Below, in pieces: positions 43,425 to 51,914 of a DNA stretch of 64,000 nucleotides. Both the position numbers and the translations under genes were made by a program. The first letter of the stretch is position 1. Every line of letters starts with the position of its first letter. This DNA comes from JBPCOI01 sp051000395 (GTDB lineage Bacteria; Actinomycetota; Actinomycetes; Mycobacteriales; Jatrophihabitantaceae). The stretch lies in the NCBI GenBank assembly GCA_051000395.1, contig JBPCOI010000003.1, forward strand, positions 62,001 through 126,000, in the 5' to 3' direction. A model generated the notes under the pieces. That model had not been told where the DNA came from. It made no database searches and worked only from the letters and a program-made list of their open reading frames with translations.

Positions 43425-43466
43425 ATGAGCCAGACCTGCCGAACGCACAAGGGAAATCCTCGATGA
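43425..43466 (+). CDS. 13-codon ORF between the riboswitch and the permease
   Basis: The ATG at 43425 uses the riboswitch AGGGAG as its Shine-Dalgarno and encodes MSQTCRTHKGNPR. Its stop overlaps the permease ATG in an ATGA (43463-43466). The permease ATG has only a weak GGGA of its own, so riboswitch control probably acts on this ORF and reaches the permease by translational coupling. No function for the peptide itself is implied. Confidence 0.5.
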   Translation: MSQTCRTHKGNPR

Positions 43467-44848
43467 GCGCCACCGCCGAACGCGACACCGCCCGGCGCAC
43501 GCGCGTCCCCGACAACGAGGTCGGTCCGACGCTGGCCGACCCGTCACCGCGCACCCTCGGCTTCTGGGACATCGTCGCGCTGTGGGGAAATCTCGGCGTG
43601 AGCCTGCTCGGACCGGTCGCCGCGCTGTTCGTCCTCGCGCCCACCGGCACCAGGATGTCGCTGTTCGCCGCCACGGTGGCCGTGCTGGTCGGCAGCATCA
43701 TCGGACTGCTACCGGTGGGCTACTGCGCGCTGGCCGGTGCGCGGTCCGGGCAGCCGGCGATGGTGCTGCTGCGCGGGCTGTTCGGTTCGCGGTTGTCGTG
43801 GCTGCCGACGGCGCTGAACATCCTGCAATGCCTCGGCTGGGGAGTCTTCGAACTGGTCGTGATCGCCAGTGCGGCGCAGCAACTGCTGCCGTGGGACACC
43901 CGCTGGGTTTACGTGCTGGTCGGCGGGGTGCTGACGACGCTGATGGCGCTGCGGCCGTTGGGCGTCGTACGCCTGCTGCGGCGTTACGCGGTGGTCGCCG
44001 TGTCGCTGTCGATGCTCTACTTCCTCGTCCAGTTCGCCCGTGAGCCGCTGCCGGGCTTCACCCACGGCGGGTGGACGGGATTCTGGGTGGCGGTCGACGC
44101 GGTGATTGCGGTGTCGATCTCGTGGGTGCCGCTTGCCGCGGACTACACGCGCCACGCGCGCACCGACCGCGGCGCGTTCTCGGGCACGATGGCCGGCTAC
44201 TCGATCACCCAGATCGCATGCTACGTCCTCGGCCTGCTCGCCTACTCCACCGTCGTGCACGGCTCCGCCGACTCCGCGCTGTTCACCGCGTTCATCGCGG
44301 TGCCGTTCGGCTGGCTGCCGTTCGCGATCTTCGTGCTGCGCGAGCTGGACGAGTCGTTCACCAACGTCTACTCCACGGTGGTGTCGGTACAGAACCTGCG
44401 CCCGCTGTGGGACCGCCGGGTGCTCGCGGTCGTGGTCGGCACGATCACCACCCTCGGCGCGCTCGCGCTGCACATCGACGACTACCAGAACTTCCTCTAC
44501 CTGATCGGGTCGGTGTTCATCCCGATGTCGGCGGTGTTCATCGTCGACTTCTTCCTGTTCGGACGCGCGCGCGGCTGGGACGTCTCTGCCGGCGCGCCGA
44601 CGCGCTGGATGATGGTGCTGCCGTGGGCGCTGGGGTTCTGCGCCTACCAACTGATCAACCCGGGCCAGGTCGATCCGAGCAAGCCAGGGTTCATCGACTG
44701 GTGGGTGCACTCCTGGACCGGCCTGCAGAGCTGGCTGCACTTCACGCCGCAGGGCTGGATGAGCGCGTCGGTGATCTCCTTCGTCGTTGCGGCCGTCGCG
44801 ACGCTGCCGGCCGGCCTAAACCGACGCCGGCGCCGCGAATCCTGCTGA
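43463..44848 (+). CDS. cytX: NCS1-family permease, CytX-like hydroxymethylpyrimidine transporter
   Basis: The 461-residue protein has about twelve membrane helices and the NCS1 landmarks: 'LGFWDIVALWGNLGVSLLGP', 'NILQCLGWGVFELVVIA', 'SISWVPLAADYTRHAR', 'DYQNFLYLIGSVFIPMSAVFIVDFF'. With a TPP riboswitch just upstream, it is most likely a thiamin-precursor (HMP) importer of the CytX type. The ATG is fixed by overlap with the 13-codon ORF. Convergent with the SDR gene, 252 bp away. Confidence 0.88.
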   Translation: MSATAERDTARRTRVPDNEVGPTLADPSPRTLGFWDIVALWGNLGVSLLGPVAALFVLAPTGTRMSLFAATVAVLVGSIIGLLPVGYCALAGARSGQPAMVLLRGLFGSRLSWLPTALNILQCLGWGVFELVVIASAAQQLLPWDTRWVYVLVGGVLTTLMALRPLGVVRLLRRYAVVAVSLSMLYFLVQFAREPLPGFTHGGWTGFWVAVDAVIAVSISWVPLAADYTRHARTDRGAFSGTMAGYSITQIACYVLGLLAYSTVVHGSADSALFTAFIAVPFGWLPFAIFVLRELDESFTNVYSTVVSVQNLRPLWDRRVLAVVVGTITTLGALALHIDDYQNFLYLIGSVFIPMSAVFIVDFFLFGRARGWDVSAGAPTRWMMVLPWALGFCAYQLINPGQVDPSKPGFIDWWVHSWTGLQSWLHFTPQGWMSASVISFVVAAVATLPAGLNRRRRRESC

Positions 44849-44910
44849 AGCTCATGGAGCGACCGCCGGTGCCCGGCGATCTTCGGTGCCCGCCGATCTT
44901 CGGTGCTCAG

Positions 44911-44960
44911 CGATCTTCATGGTCCGGTGCGGTCCTGGGTGCACGCGGCCATGAAGATCG
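44911..44960. repeat. 50-bp inverted-repeat element, copy 1
   Basis: Arms CGATCTTCATGGTC and GCCATGAAGATCG enclose a 23-base loop. It lies between the convergent permease and SDR genes, so it may serve as a two-way transcription terminator. Two partial CGATCTTCGGTGC units precede it at about 44876 and 44893. Confidence 0.8.
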
Positions 44961-44993
44961 GCGGGCCGGAGGCGGATCGGACGCCGTGCCCGG

Positions 44994-45043
44994 CGATCTT
45001 CATGGTCCAGTGCGGTGCTGGGTGCACGCGACCATGAAGATCG
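44994..45043. repeat. 50-bp inverted-repeat element, copy 2
   Basis: This is a second copy 83 bp from the first, nearly identical: CGATCTTCATGGTC and GACCATGAAGATCG arms are perfect here, with a similar loop (GTGCGGTGCTGGGTGCAC). Conservation of the loop as well as the arms suggests a mobile or REP-like element rather than chance terminators. Confidence 0.8.
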
Positions 45044-45100
45044 GCGGATCGGAGGCGGGCCGGACGCGGCAGGCGGACGGCGGGCCTGACGCGGACGGGA

Positions 45101-45841
45101 CTATCCGAGCCGGGGCGCGCGGCGCCGGTACAGCCCGGGTGCTACCGCGCGGACCGCGGGCGCGATCGCCAGCCACCGCGGGACGACGCGCGCGCCGTCT
45201 CCGCGTTCGATGTCGCGAACGAGCAGCTCGCCGACCCGCTGCGCCGAGATCAGCCGCGGGCAGCGCCGCCCGTAGGCCGCGCCGCGCGTCGTCCAGAAAT
45301 CGGTGTCGACTGCACCCGGCGCGATCGAGGAGACCGTCACTCCGGTGCCCGCCAGTTCGGCGGCGAGCGCGTCGGCGAAGATCGCGAGGCCGCCCTTGGC
45401 AGCCGAATACACCGCCTCGTGGGCCACGCCGCTGAGCCCGGCAATCGAGGTGACGAACGCGACGTGCCCGCGACCGGCTTCGACCATCGCGGGCAGCAAC
45501 GCGCGGGTCAGCTCCAGCGGGGCGCGCAGGTTGACCGTGAGCAGCCGGTCCACGTCCTTGCCGCTCATCTGCCTCAGCGATCCGCGCCACCCGACGCCGG
45601 CACTGTGCACCAGGATGTCGACCGGCCCGGCGTGCGCCGCGAGCGTGGCCGGACCCGACGGGTCGAGCAGGTCGACGGTATGGGCCACAGCGTCCAGCTC
45701 GGCCGCCAGGGCGCGCAGCCGGTCGCCGTCGCGGCCGTGCAGCACCACTCGCGCGCCACGCGCCGCGAGCGCGCGCGCCACCGCCGCGCCGATTCCGCGG
45801 CTCGACCCGGTGACCAGGGCGCTCGCGTCAGCCAGCCGCAT
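45101..45841 (-). CDS. Short-chain dehydrogenase/reductase at the end of the hopanoid operon
   Basis: This 246-residue classical SDR has the NADP-type 'VTGSSRGIGAAVARALAARG', 'HSAGVG' (NSAG equivalent), catalytic Ser in 'FVTSIAGLSG', 'YSAAKG' with Tyr and Lys, and 'IAPGAVDTDFW'. A C-terminal hydrophobic/basic tail may associate with membrane. It overlaps the deacetylase gene by 14 bp and is the last gene of the hpnC-to-SDR operon. It might oxidise or reduce a hopanoid side chain or lipid sugar; the substrate is inferred from position only. Confidence 0.85.
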   Translation of the reverse strand: MRLADASALVTGSSRGIGAAVARALAARGARVVLHGRDGDRLRALAAELDAVAHTVDLLDPSGPATLAAHAGPVDILVHSAGVGWRGSLRQMSGKDVDRLLTVNLRAPLELTRALLPAMVEAGRGHVAFVTSIAGLSGVAHEAVYSAAKGGLAIFADALAAELAGTGVTVSSIAPGAVDTDFWTTRGAAYGRRCPRLISAQRVGELLVRDIERGDGARVVPRWLAIAPAVRAVAPGLYRRRAPRLG

Positions 45842-46547
45842 GGGCGCCCCAGTGCTCGGCGAGCGGCCCGACCTGCCAGCCCCGGGCGCGCCAACGAGCG
45901 ACCAGCGGCGCCAGGGCGCCCAGGGCCGAGCGCCACGAGCCCGGGGCGGACATGGTGTCGGCGTCGTGCAGCAGTACCGTCCCGCCGCCGCGCAGCAACG
46001 ACTCGACGCGCGCCTGCACGCTCGCCGCGGTGGCCTCGGCCTGCCAGTCGCGCCCGTCCGCAGTCCACAGCACCGCGCGCAACCCGAGGTGTCTGGCCGC
46101 CCACAGCGACGTGCCAGTCGGGATACCGTGCGGCGGGCGCCAATGCCGCGGCGCCGCGCCGGTCACAGATGCGATGCAGTCGACGGCCCGGTCCAGGTCG
46201 GCGCGGATCGTCCACGGCGTCCGGAGCAGGTGGACCCGATGCGACCAGCCGTGGACGGCGACCTCATGGCCGCCGGCCACGAGCTGCCTGCCGAGTCGCG
46301 GGTGCGCCGCGAGGTGCGCCCCCAGCACGAAGAACGTGGCGCGGACGTCCAGGCGCGCCAACTCGTCCAGGAACCGAGGCGTGGACTCCGGCGCCGGCCC
46401 ATCATCGAACGTCAGTGCGATATGACGGTCGCGGCCGCGGCCGGCCAGGCCCGGCAGCACTGCCCGCCGCAGCGTGCCTATCGCGGCCACGCTCGGCACG
46501 AGGTGCGCGGCCGCCGTGGTCGCGGCGCCGTACCCCAGCACCGTCAT
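45828..46547 (-). CDS. Polysaccharide deacetylase (NodB-type) in the hopanoid operon
   Basis: The 239-residue protein has the NodB/CE4 signatures: 'IALTFDDGPAPESTPRFLDELAR' (catalytic Asp and metal Asp), 'GHEVAVHGWSH' (HxxxH-type metal ligands), 'WRPPHGIP' and 'LLHDAD'. There is only a short hydrophobic N-terminus ('TTAAAHLVPSVAAIGTL'), so it may be membrane-attached. It overlaps the glycosyltransferase by 4 bp (ATGA) and the SDR by 14 bp. In context it could remove an acetyl group from an N-acetylglucosaminyl lipid, the job of HpnK in proteobacteria, which belongs to another family. Confidence 0.9.
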   Translation of the reverse strand: MTVLGYGAATTAAAHLVPSVAAIGTLRRAVLPGLAGRGRDRHIALTFDDGPAPESTPRFLDELARLDVRATFFVLGAHLAAHPRLGRQLVAGGHEVAVHGWSHRVHLLRTPWTIRADLDRAVDCIASVTGAAPRHWRPPHGIPTGTSLWAARHLGLRAVLWTADGRDWQAEATAASVQARVESLLRGGGTVLLHDADTMSAPGSWRSALGALAPLVARWRARGWQVGPLAEHWGAHAAG

Positions 46548-47611
46548 GCCCCTGCCGCGAGTGCGAGCACGTGCTCGACCGCATCGCTGCCGGCGAAGTG
46601 CGCCGGGGCCGGCTGCCTGCCCGGGCCCAGCTGCGCCAGCGCGGCCTGCAGCTGTGCGGGCGAGTGCACCCAGCGTGCCAGCCCGGCACGGTCGAGCGCC
46701 TCGGCGTTGAGGCGGCCGTGACCTGGCAGCGGGTGGTAGACGAGCACCGGCACGCCGCAGCTCAACGCCTCCCAGCAGGTCTGGCCGCCGGCATTGTCGA
46801 CGACGGCGTCCGCGGCCGCCAGGTAGGTCGCGACGTCTGCGGTCCACCCCACCGCGCGCGTGCCGATCCGGGTCGCGAGCCGGGCTCGGACGGCCTCGTT
46901 GCGGCCGCAGAGCACGACGGGCAGCACGCCGTCGATGCGCTCCACCACGTCGAGGGTGCTGTCGAGGTTGCCTGCTGCCCACGACCCGGCGTTGAGGAGT
47001 ACGACCCCCGCTGCGTCCGCGAGTGCCAGGCGTGCCCGTGCGACCGGGCGCGCCACCGGGCTGGCGAACTCCGGGCGCAGCACCGGCGGGCTGACCCCGA
47101 CCCGGCGCGCTCCGAAGCGGGCCAGTTGGGCCGCGGTGGCCGGCATCGCGGCCAGGTGCAGCTCGACGAACTCGCTGACCCAGTACGGGTGCGCGCCGGG
47201 GTCGATGACGAAGGTGACGATGGGGGCACGCACCTGCCCACGCCGCGCCAGGCGCCCCAGGCTCTGGCTGGCGAGGTTGTACGTGGAGATGACGACGTCG
47301 GGCTCGAAGCGCCCGATCTCCCGCCGAAGAGCCTCGTCGAACGGTTTGGCGCCCGCGGCGGTGAGTGCCTGCATGGCGCGTGGGCAGCGTGCCCAGAACC
47401 GCATCGACGCGTCGTAGAGCCAGGCGGCGTGCGCGAGCAGCAGCCGGTAGGTGCGCTGCAGGCGTGCCCCGGCGGCGCCGGCCAGTTCGAGCAGGTCGAC
47501 CACACGCGGCTGCGCGCCGGCGAGATCGAGACGGCGGGCGAGTTCCCGGGCCACCTCGGTGTGCCCGGCGCCCATACCCGCCCCGACGACGAGCACCCGC
47601 GGCGCGCTCAT
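46544..47611 (-). CDS. GT28/MGDG-synthase-like glycosyltransferase in the hopanoid operon
   Basis: The 355-residue protein has the GT-B fold of MurG/monogalactosyldiacylglycerol synthase: N-terminal 'VLVVGAGMGAGHTEVARELARRL', 'DVVISTYNLASQSLG', 'IVTFVIDPGAHPYW' and the donor-binding C-terminal 'DAVVDNAGGQTCWEALSCGVPVLVYHPLPGHGRLNAE' (in blocks). These enzymes move a UDP-sugar to a lipid at the cytoplasmic membrane face. The ATG overlaps the shc stop in an ATGA, so it is coupled directly to squalene-hopene cyclase. A hopanoid is the obvious candidate acceptor, though this is inferred. Confidence 0.88.
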   Translation of the reverse strand: MSAPRVLVVGAGMGAGHTEVARELARRLDLAGAQPRVVDLLELAGAAGARLQRTYRLLLAHAAWLYDASMRFWARCPRAMQALTAAGAKPFDEALRREIGRFEPDVVISTYNLASQSLGRLARRGQVRAPIVTFVIDPGAHPYWVSEFVELHLAAMPATAAQLARFGARRVGVSPPVLRPEFASPVARPVARARLALADAAGVVLLNAGSWAAGNLDSTLDVVERIDGVLPVVLCGRNEAVRARLATRIGTRAVGWTADVATYLAAADAVVDNAGGQTCWEALSCGVPVLVYHPLPGHGRLNAEALDRAGLARWVHSPAQLQAALAQLGPGRQPAPAHFAGSDAVEHVLALAAGA

Positions 47612-49512
47612 CCGGGCGGCACTGCTGCGCGATATCGCCCGAGCGCGCTGAGCGGGAACACGTGCCGGTACATCTCGTAGTTGATGTAGAAGTCGCCGGG
47701 GAAGCCGGTGCCGGTGTAGAGCTCCTCGTCCCACCCGCCGTCGGGCTGCTGCGCGTCAAGCAGCCAGCGCACCCCCCGCTCGACGGCCGCGGTGCCGGGA
47801 TCGACGGCGAGCAGCGCCAGCAGCGCCCACGCGGTCTGCGACGGGGTCGAGGCGCCGCGACCACGCCAGGCGGGCTCGGTGTAGGAGCGCATGTCCTCGC
47901 CCCACCCGCCGTCGGCGTTCTGGTGCTCCTCCAGCCAGCGCACCGCGCGCCGCAGCGGATCCGAGCGTCCGGACCAGCCCGCCGCGACCAGCGCCGGGAC
48001 GGCGGCGCCGGTGCCGTACACGTAGTTGCACCCCCACCGGCCGAACCAAGAGCCGTCCGGCTCCTGCGCGTCCAGCAGCCAGCGCACCCCGCGGGCGCAC
48101 TGCTCGGTGCCGGTCAGGCCCTGGTGGGCGAGCATCTCGACCACGTGCGCCGTGACGTCCGCCGACGGCGGGTCGATCACCGCGCCGAAGTCGCAGAACG
48201 GCAGTTTCTCGACCAGCCGGCGGGTGTTGTCGGCGTCGAAGGCGCCCCACCCGCCGCCGCGCGACTGCATCCCCAGCGTCCAGCGCAGCCCGCGCTCGAG
48301 AGCCGCCGAAACACCGGGCGTCACGTGCTCCGGGATCCGCCGCAGCGCGAGGACGACCTCTGCCGTGTCGTCGACGTCCGGGTACTGGTCATTGGCAAAC
48401 TCGAACGCCCAGCCGCCCGGTTCCAGCGCGGGGCGCTTGACCCTCCAGTCGCCGGGCACGCGGATCTCCTCGGCGAGCAGCCACCGCACCGCCCGCACTA
48501 CATCGGAGTCGTCGGCCGCGACACCCGCGTCGAGCAGCGCGACGACGGCAAGGCAGGTGTCCCAGACCGGCGACTGGCAGGCCTCCAGGCGGCGGACCGG
48601 GCCCGCCGGCGTGTCCTCGTGGACGAGGAATCCGTCCAGCCCGCGCAGGGCGGCGCTGAGCACTGGATGGTCGTCGGCGTAGCCCAGCAGGTGCAGGGCG
48701 AGCACCGAGTACACCCACGGCGGCTGGATGCCGCCCCAGCCACCGTCGGCCTCCTGCCGGGCGATGATCCACTCGCCGGCCCGGCGAAGGGCGAGGCGAC
48801 GGCCGGGCTTGACCGGCGAGCGCTGGTAGGCCTTGAGCACCTTGTCCAGCAGGGCGAACGCCGTCGCGATCACGCCGCGCCGGCCTCGGTCGGGACGCCG
48901 CCCGGTGCGCAGCTCGTGCAGGCCGAAGGGCAGCGGCCGGCACGGCCGCAGCGAGGCCACCACCGTGATCGGCACGACCGTCTGCCGCGCCCAGCACGCC
49001 CAGTCGTAGACGTTCAAAGGCACCCAGGACGGCAGCAGCACCAGCTCGGCGGGCATCTCGGGTAGCTCGTCCCAGGACCATTCGCCGAACAGCGCCAGCC
49101 AGATCCGCGTGAAGACCCGGCTCGCCTCGATGCCGCCCTGCGCGAGCACGAACTCGCGCGCTGCGCTCAGGTGCGGCGCGTCGGCGTCGTCGCCGGCCAG
49201 GCGCAGCGCAGCGTAGGCCTCGATCGTCGTCGACAGGTCGCCGGGGCCGCCGGCGAAGTTCGCCCAGGTGCCGTCGGCGCGCTGCTGCGAGCGGATCCAG
49301 CGGGCAGCCCGCTCGGTCTGCTCCGGTTCCAGGATGCCGAGGAACGCCCGCATCAGCAGGTCCTCGGCGTCCATCGTCACGTTCGTGCGCAGCTCGCCCT
49401 TCCACCATCCCGCCGGGTCCTGGCGGCCGAGCAGGTAACTGCGCGCGCGGGCGAGTGCGTCGTCGACGGCGACGGTCGCTCCGGCTGAGCGGGCGTCCTG
49501 CAGTGCGGTCAC
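47608..49512 (-). CDS. shc: Squalene-hopene cyclase
   Basis: Shc cyclises squalene to hopene and hopanol in the membrane. The 634-residue protein has the catalytic 'DVDDTA' at residues 379-384 and repeated QW motifs ('QDPAGWWKGEL', 'QADGTWAN'-like 'QRADGTWANFAGG', 'EADGGWGG', 'NADGGWGE', 'QPDGGWDE'). 'GDFYINYEMYRHVFPL' at the C-terminus is also typical. The GTG start is 12 bp after the prenyl synthase stop. Length and motifs are those of active bacterial cyclases. Confidence 0.97.
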   Translation of the reverse strand: MTALQDARSAGATVAVDDALARARSYLLGRQDPAGWWKGELRTNVTMDAEDLLMRAFLGILEPEQTERAARWIRSQQRADGTWANFAGGPGDLSTTIEAYAALRLAGDDADAPHLSAAREFVLAQGGIEASRVFTRIWLALFGEWSWDELPEMPAELVLLPSWVPLNVYDWACWARQTVVPITVVASLRPCRPLPFGLHELRTGRRPDRGRRGVIATAFALLDKVLKAYQRSPVKPGRRLALRRAGEWIIARQEADGGWGGIQPPWVYSVLALHLLGYADDHPVLSAALRGLDGFLVHEDTPAGPVRRLEACQSPVWDTCLAVVALLDAGVAADDSDVVRAVRWLLAEEIRVPGDWRVKRPALEPGGWAFEFANDQYPDVDDTAEVVLALRRIPEHVTPGVSAALERGLRWTLGMQSRGGGWGAFDADNTRRLVEKLPFCDFGAVIDPPSADVTAHVVEMLAHQGLTGTEQCARGVRWLLDAQEPDGSWFGRWGCNYVYGTGAAVPALVAAGWSGRSDPLRRAVRWLEEHQNADGGWGEDMRSYTEPAWRGRGASTPSQTAWALLALLAVDPGTAAVERGVRWLLDAQQPDGGWDEELYTGTGFPGDFYINYEMYRHVFPLSALGRYRAAVPPG

Positions 49513-49524
49513 GCCTGTTCCCTT

Positions 49525-50541
49525 CTATCGGTCGCGGTTGACGACGTAACGGCCCAATGCGGCGAGATCGCGGGCCGCCGCCTCGGGCAGTTCGACGCTG
49601 TCCAGCCGTGCGAGCGCGCCGTCGAGGTAGGCGTCGGCTTGCTGCGAGGCCCACTCGATGCCGCCGGCGTCCTCGATGAGCTTGGCGGCCAGCGCCACGT
49701 CCTCGTCCTCGCGCACCGGACCGGTGGCCAGCAGGTCCGCCAGCCGTGCGGACGCGTCGGTTCCGGCGCCGATCGCCGCGACGATCGGCGCCGAGCGCTT
49801 GCCGGCCCGCACGTCGCTGGAGGCCGACTTCCCGGTGACGGCCGGGTCGCCGACGATGCCCAGGACGTCGTCGACGAGCTGGAAGGCCATGCCGAGGTCG
49901 TGGCCGTACCCGTCCAGCGCCTCGACGACTGCCGGTGCAGCTCCCACCGCCCGGGCGCCGATGGACGCGGCGCAGGCCAGCAGCGCGGCGGTCTTGCCGG
50001 CCTCCATCCGCAGCACCGCATCGAGGTCCACGTCCTCGGCGTTCTCCAGCACCAGGTCGTCGGACTGACCGCTGATCAGTCGCTGCGTCGCGCCGAGCAG
50101 GCACGGCAGCGTGTTCGTTCCGCCGTCGGGTGCGCGCAGCAGCGCCTCGTTCGCGGCGGTCAGCATGGCGGTGCCACCGAGGATGGCTGCCGCCGTACCG
50201 AACGCGACCCACCCGGTGGGACGGTGCCGGCGCTCTTCGTCGCGGTCCATGACGTCGTCGTGCAGCAGCGAGAAGTTGTGCACCAGTTCGACGGCGACGG
50301 CCGGCGAGACGCCGCCGGACGCTTCGCCCCCGCCGGCCTCGGCCGACACCACGGCGAGCGTGGCCCGCATGCCCTTGCCGCCGCTGGCCGAGACGCGTTT
50401 GCCGTCCGCATCGCACCAGCCCAGCTGGTAGGACGCGACCAGGCGCATCCGCTCGTCCTCGATGGCTTCGACGGCGGCGTGCAGGGCCGGTTGCACCAGG
50501 CGCGCGGCGCGCGCGATCGCCTGCGGGGGTTCGTCTCTCAT
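49525..50541 (-). CDS. Polyprenyl (farnesyl-type) diphosphate synthase
   Basis: This 338-residue trans-prenyltransferase makes an allylic diphosphate, most likely farnesyl diphosphate for squalene. The first Asp-rich motif is 'LLHDDVMDRDEERRHRPT' and the second 'FQLVDDVLGIVGD'; 'GGKGMRATL' binds the homoallylic diphosphate. The ATG overlaps the hpnE stop (ATGA). The residues before the first Asp motif (Phe-Ser-Leu) are compatible with a short-chain product. Confidence 0.93.
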   Translation of the reverse strand: MRDEPPQAIARAARLVQPALHAAVEAIEDERMRLVASYQLGWCDADGKRVSASGGKGMRATLAVVSAEAGGGEASGGVSPAVAVELVHNFSLLHDDVMDRDEERRHRPTGWVAFGTAAAILGGTAMLTAANEALLRAPDGGTNTLPCLLGATQRLISGQSDDLVLENAEDVDLDAVLRMEAGKTAALLACAASIGARAVGAAPAVVEALDGYGHDLGMAFQLVDDVLGIVGDPAVTGKSASSDVRAGKRSAPIVAAIGAGTDASARLADLLATGPVREDEDVALAAKLIEDAGGIEWASQQADAYLDGALARLDSVELPEAAARDLAALGRYVVNRDR

Positions 50542-51914
50542 GCAGCTGCCTCCTGTCCGACCCGGGTGGAACTCGATGCGAGGACGGCCTGCGCGGCGGT
50601 GTCGCCGCTGCGCACGGCGCCTTCCATGGTGTCCGGCCAGCCGGTCGCGGTCCACGACCCGGCCAGCCACACGCGCGGCACACCGGACTCGCAGGACGGG
50701 CGCAGCGCCGCGCTTCCCGGCGCCTGCCGGAACGTGGCGCGGCGCTCGCGGGTGACGAAAACATCGAGCACCCGGGCCGAGGCGGCCGTCGGCAGCAACG
50801 CGGCCAACGCGGCGACGAACTGCTCCTGCAGCACCCGGGTGGGGGTGGCGACGATGTCGTCGGCCGCCGACACGGTGACGGCGAGGTATTGCTGTCCCGG
50901 GTGCTGCCCGGCCAGCCCGGCGGGCACCGTGCGGTCGAAGAACCACTGCACCGGGGATGCCACCGCGGCGGCGAACGGCAGGTCGGTGACCCGCCGGTCG
51001 TAGATCACGTGGACGTTGACGATCGCGGTCGCACCCAGCCCCGCCGCGGCGCGCGCGGGCGTGCCGGTGAGCGACGGCAGCACCGCGAAGGCGTCGCGGG
51101 GCGGCACGGCCAGCACGACCGCACCGGCATGCCAGGCCCGCGCGGTGCCCCCGTTCTCGCTTCGCGCGCGGACCACGACGCCGCTCCCGCCGGGTTCGAC
51201 CGCCTCGACCCGGCTGGACGCCAGCACCTCGACGCCGGCGCGCTCCAGTTCGCTGCGCGCGCGCACCGAATGCAGCTCCCCGAGGGGGACGGCCGCAACG
51301 CCCACGTCCGCGGCGCCGGCTCGGTCGAGCAGGCCGGTGCGGAACACCTTGGCGGCCAGCGCCAGGGACGCGTCGTCCGGCCGCAGGTTCAGCGTCGCGG
51401 TGCCGACGATGGACCACAACGCCTCGATGGTCGCGTCGTTCTGGCCGTGGGCGCGCAGGAACTCGCCGAGGCTACGGCGGTCGAGCGCCGCGTCGGCCGG
51501 GTCGAGGCGCCGCAGTGCGAGCGCGCCGCGCACCGCACGGGCGCGATCGGTGGGCGAGAGCAGGCCGTAGCGGCCCAGCGACAGGGCCAGGTGGGCCGGC
51601 GCCGGCGTCCGCGGGGTGCGCCCGAGCCGGGCCAGCCGCCCGTCCGGGTGCAGCACCGGGATGTCGAGGCGGGGTTGCAGCGCCACCGAGCCGGTCGCAC
51701 CCAGGCGCGCCAGCAGCGCGCGGTAGTGCTCGCAGCAGCGCAGGAACACGTGCTGGCCGTTGTCGATCGTCAGCGCGCCGCGCCGGAAGGAGAACGCCGC
51801 CCCGCCCAGCCGCGGCCGTCCCTCCAGCAGCACGACGGACTGCCCGGCGTCGGCCAGACGGAGCGCGGCTGTGATCCCGGCGAGGCCGCCGCCCACCACG
51901 ACGGTCTCAGCCAC
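50538..51914 (-). CDS. hpnE: Hydroxysqualene dehydroxylase HpnE
   Basis: HpnE reduces hydroxysqualene to squalene, the last step of the HpnCDE route. The 458-residue flavoprotein of the phytoene-desaturase type has 'VVVGGGLAGITAALRLADAGQSVVLLEGRPRLGGAA' (blocks; FAD), 'IDNGQHVFLRCCEHYRALL' and the C-terminal 'VWLAGSWTATGWPDTMEGAVRSG', diagnostic of HpnE. The GTG start overlaps the hpnD stop by 8 bp. Confidence 0.95.
   Translation of the reverse strand: MAETVVVGGGLAGITAALRLADAGQSVVLLEGRPRLGGAAFSFRRGALTIDNGQHVFLRCCEHYRALLARLGATGSVALQPRLDIPVLHPDGRLARLGRTPRTPAPAHLALSLGRYGLLSPTDRARAVRGALALRRLDPADAALDRRSLGEFLRAHGQNDATIEALWSIVGTATLNLRPDDASLALAAKVFRTGLLDRAGAADVGVAAVPLGELHSVRARSELERAGVEVLASSRVEAVEPGGSGVVVRARSENGGTARAWHAGAVVLAVPPRDAFAVLPSLTGTPARAAAGLGATAIVNVHVIYDRRVTDLPFAAAVASPVQWFFDRTVPAGLAGQHPGQQYLAVTVSAADDIVATPTRVLQEQFVAALAALLPTAASARVLDVFVTRERRATFRQAPGSAALRPSCESGVPRVWLAGSWTATGWPDTMEGAVRSGDTAAQAVLASSSTRVGQEAAA

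Noticed and set aside
48389..50764. A 791-codon open frame on the minus strand overlapping shc and the prenyl synthase
   Set aside because: It is in a different frame from both genes, which have complete family motifs; its translation is Arg/Ala/Gly-rich noise.
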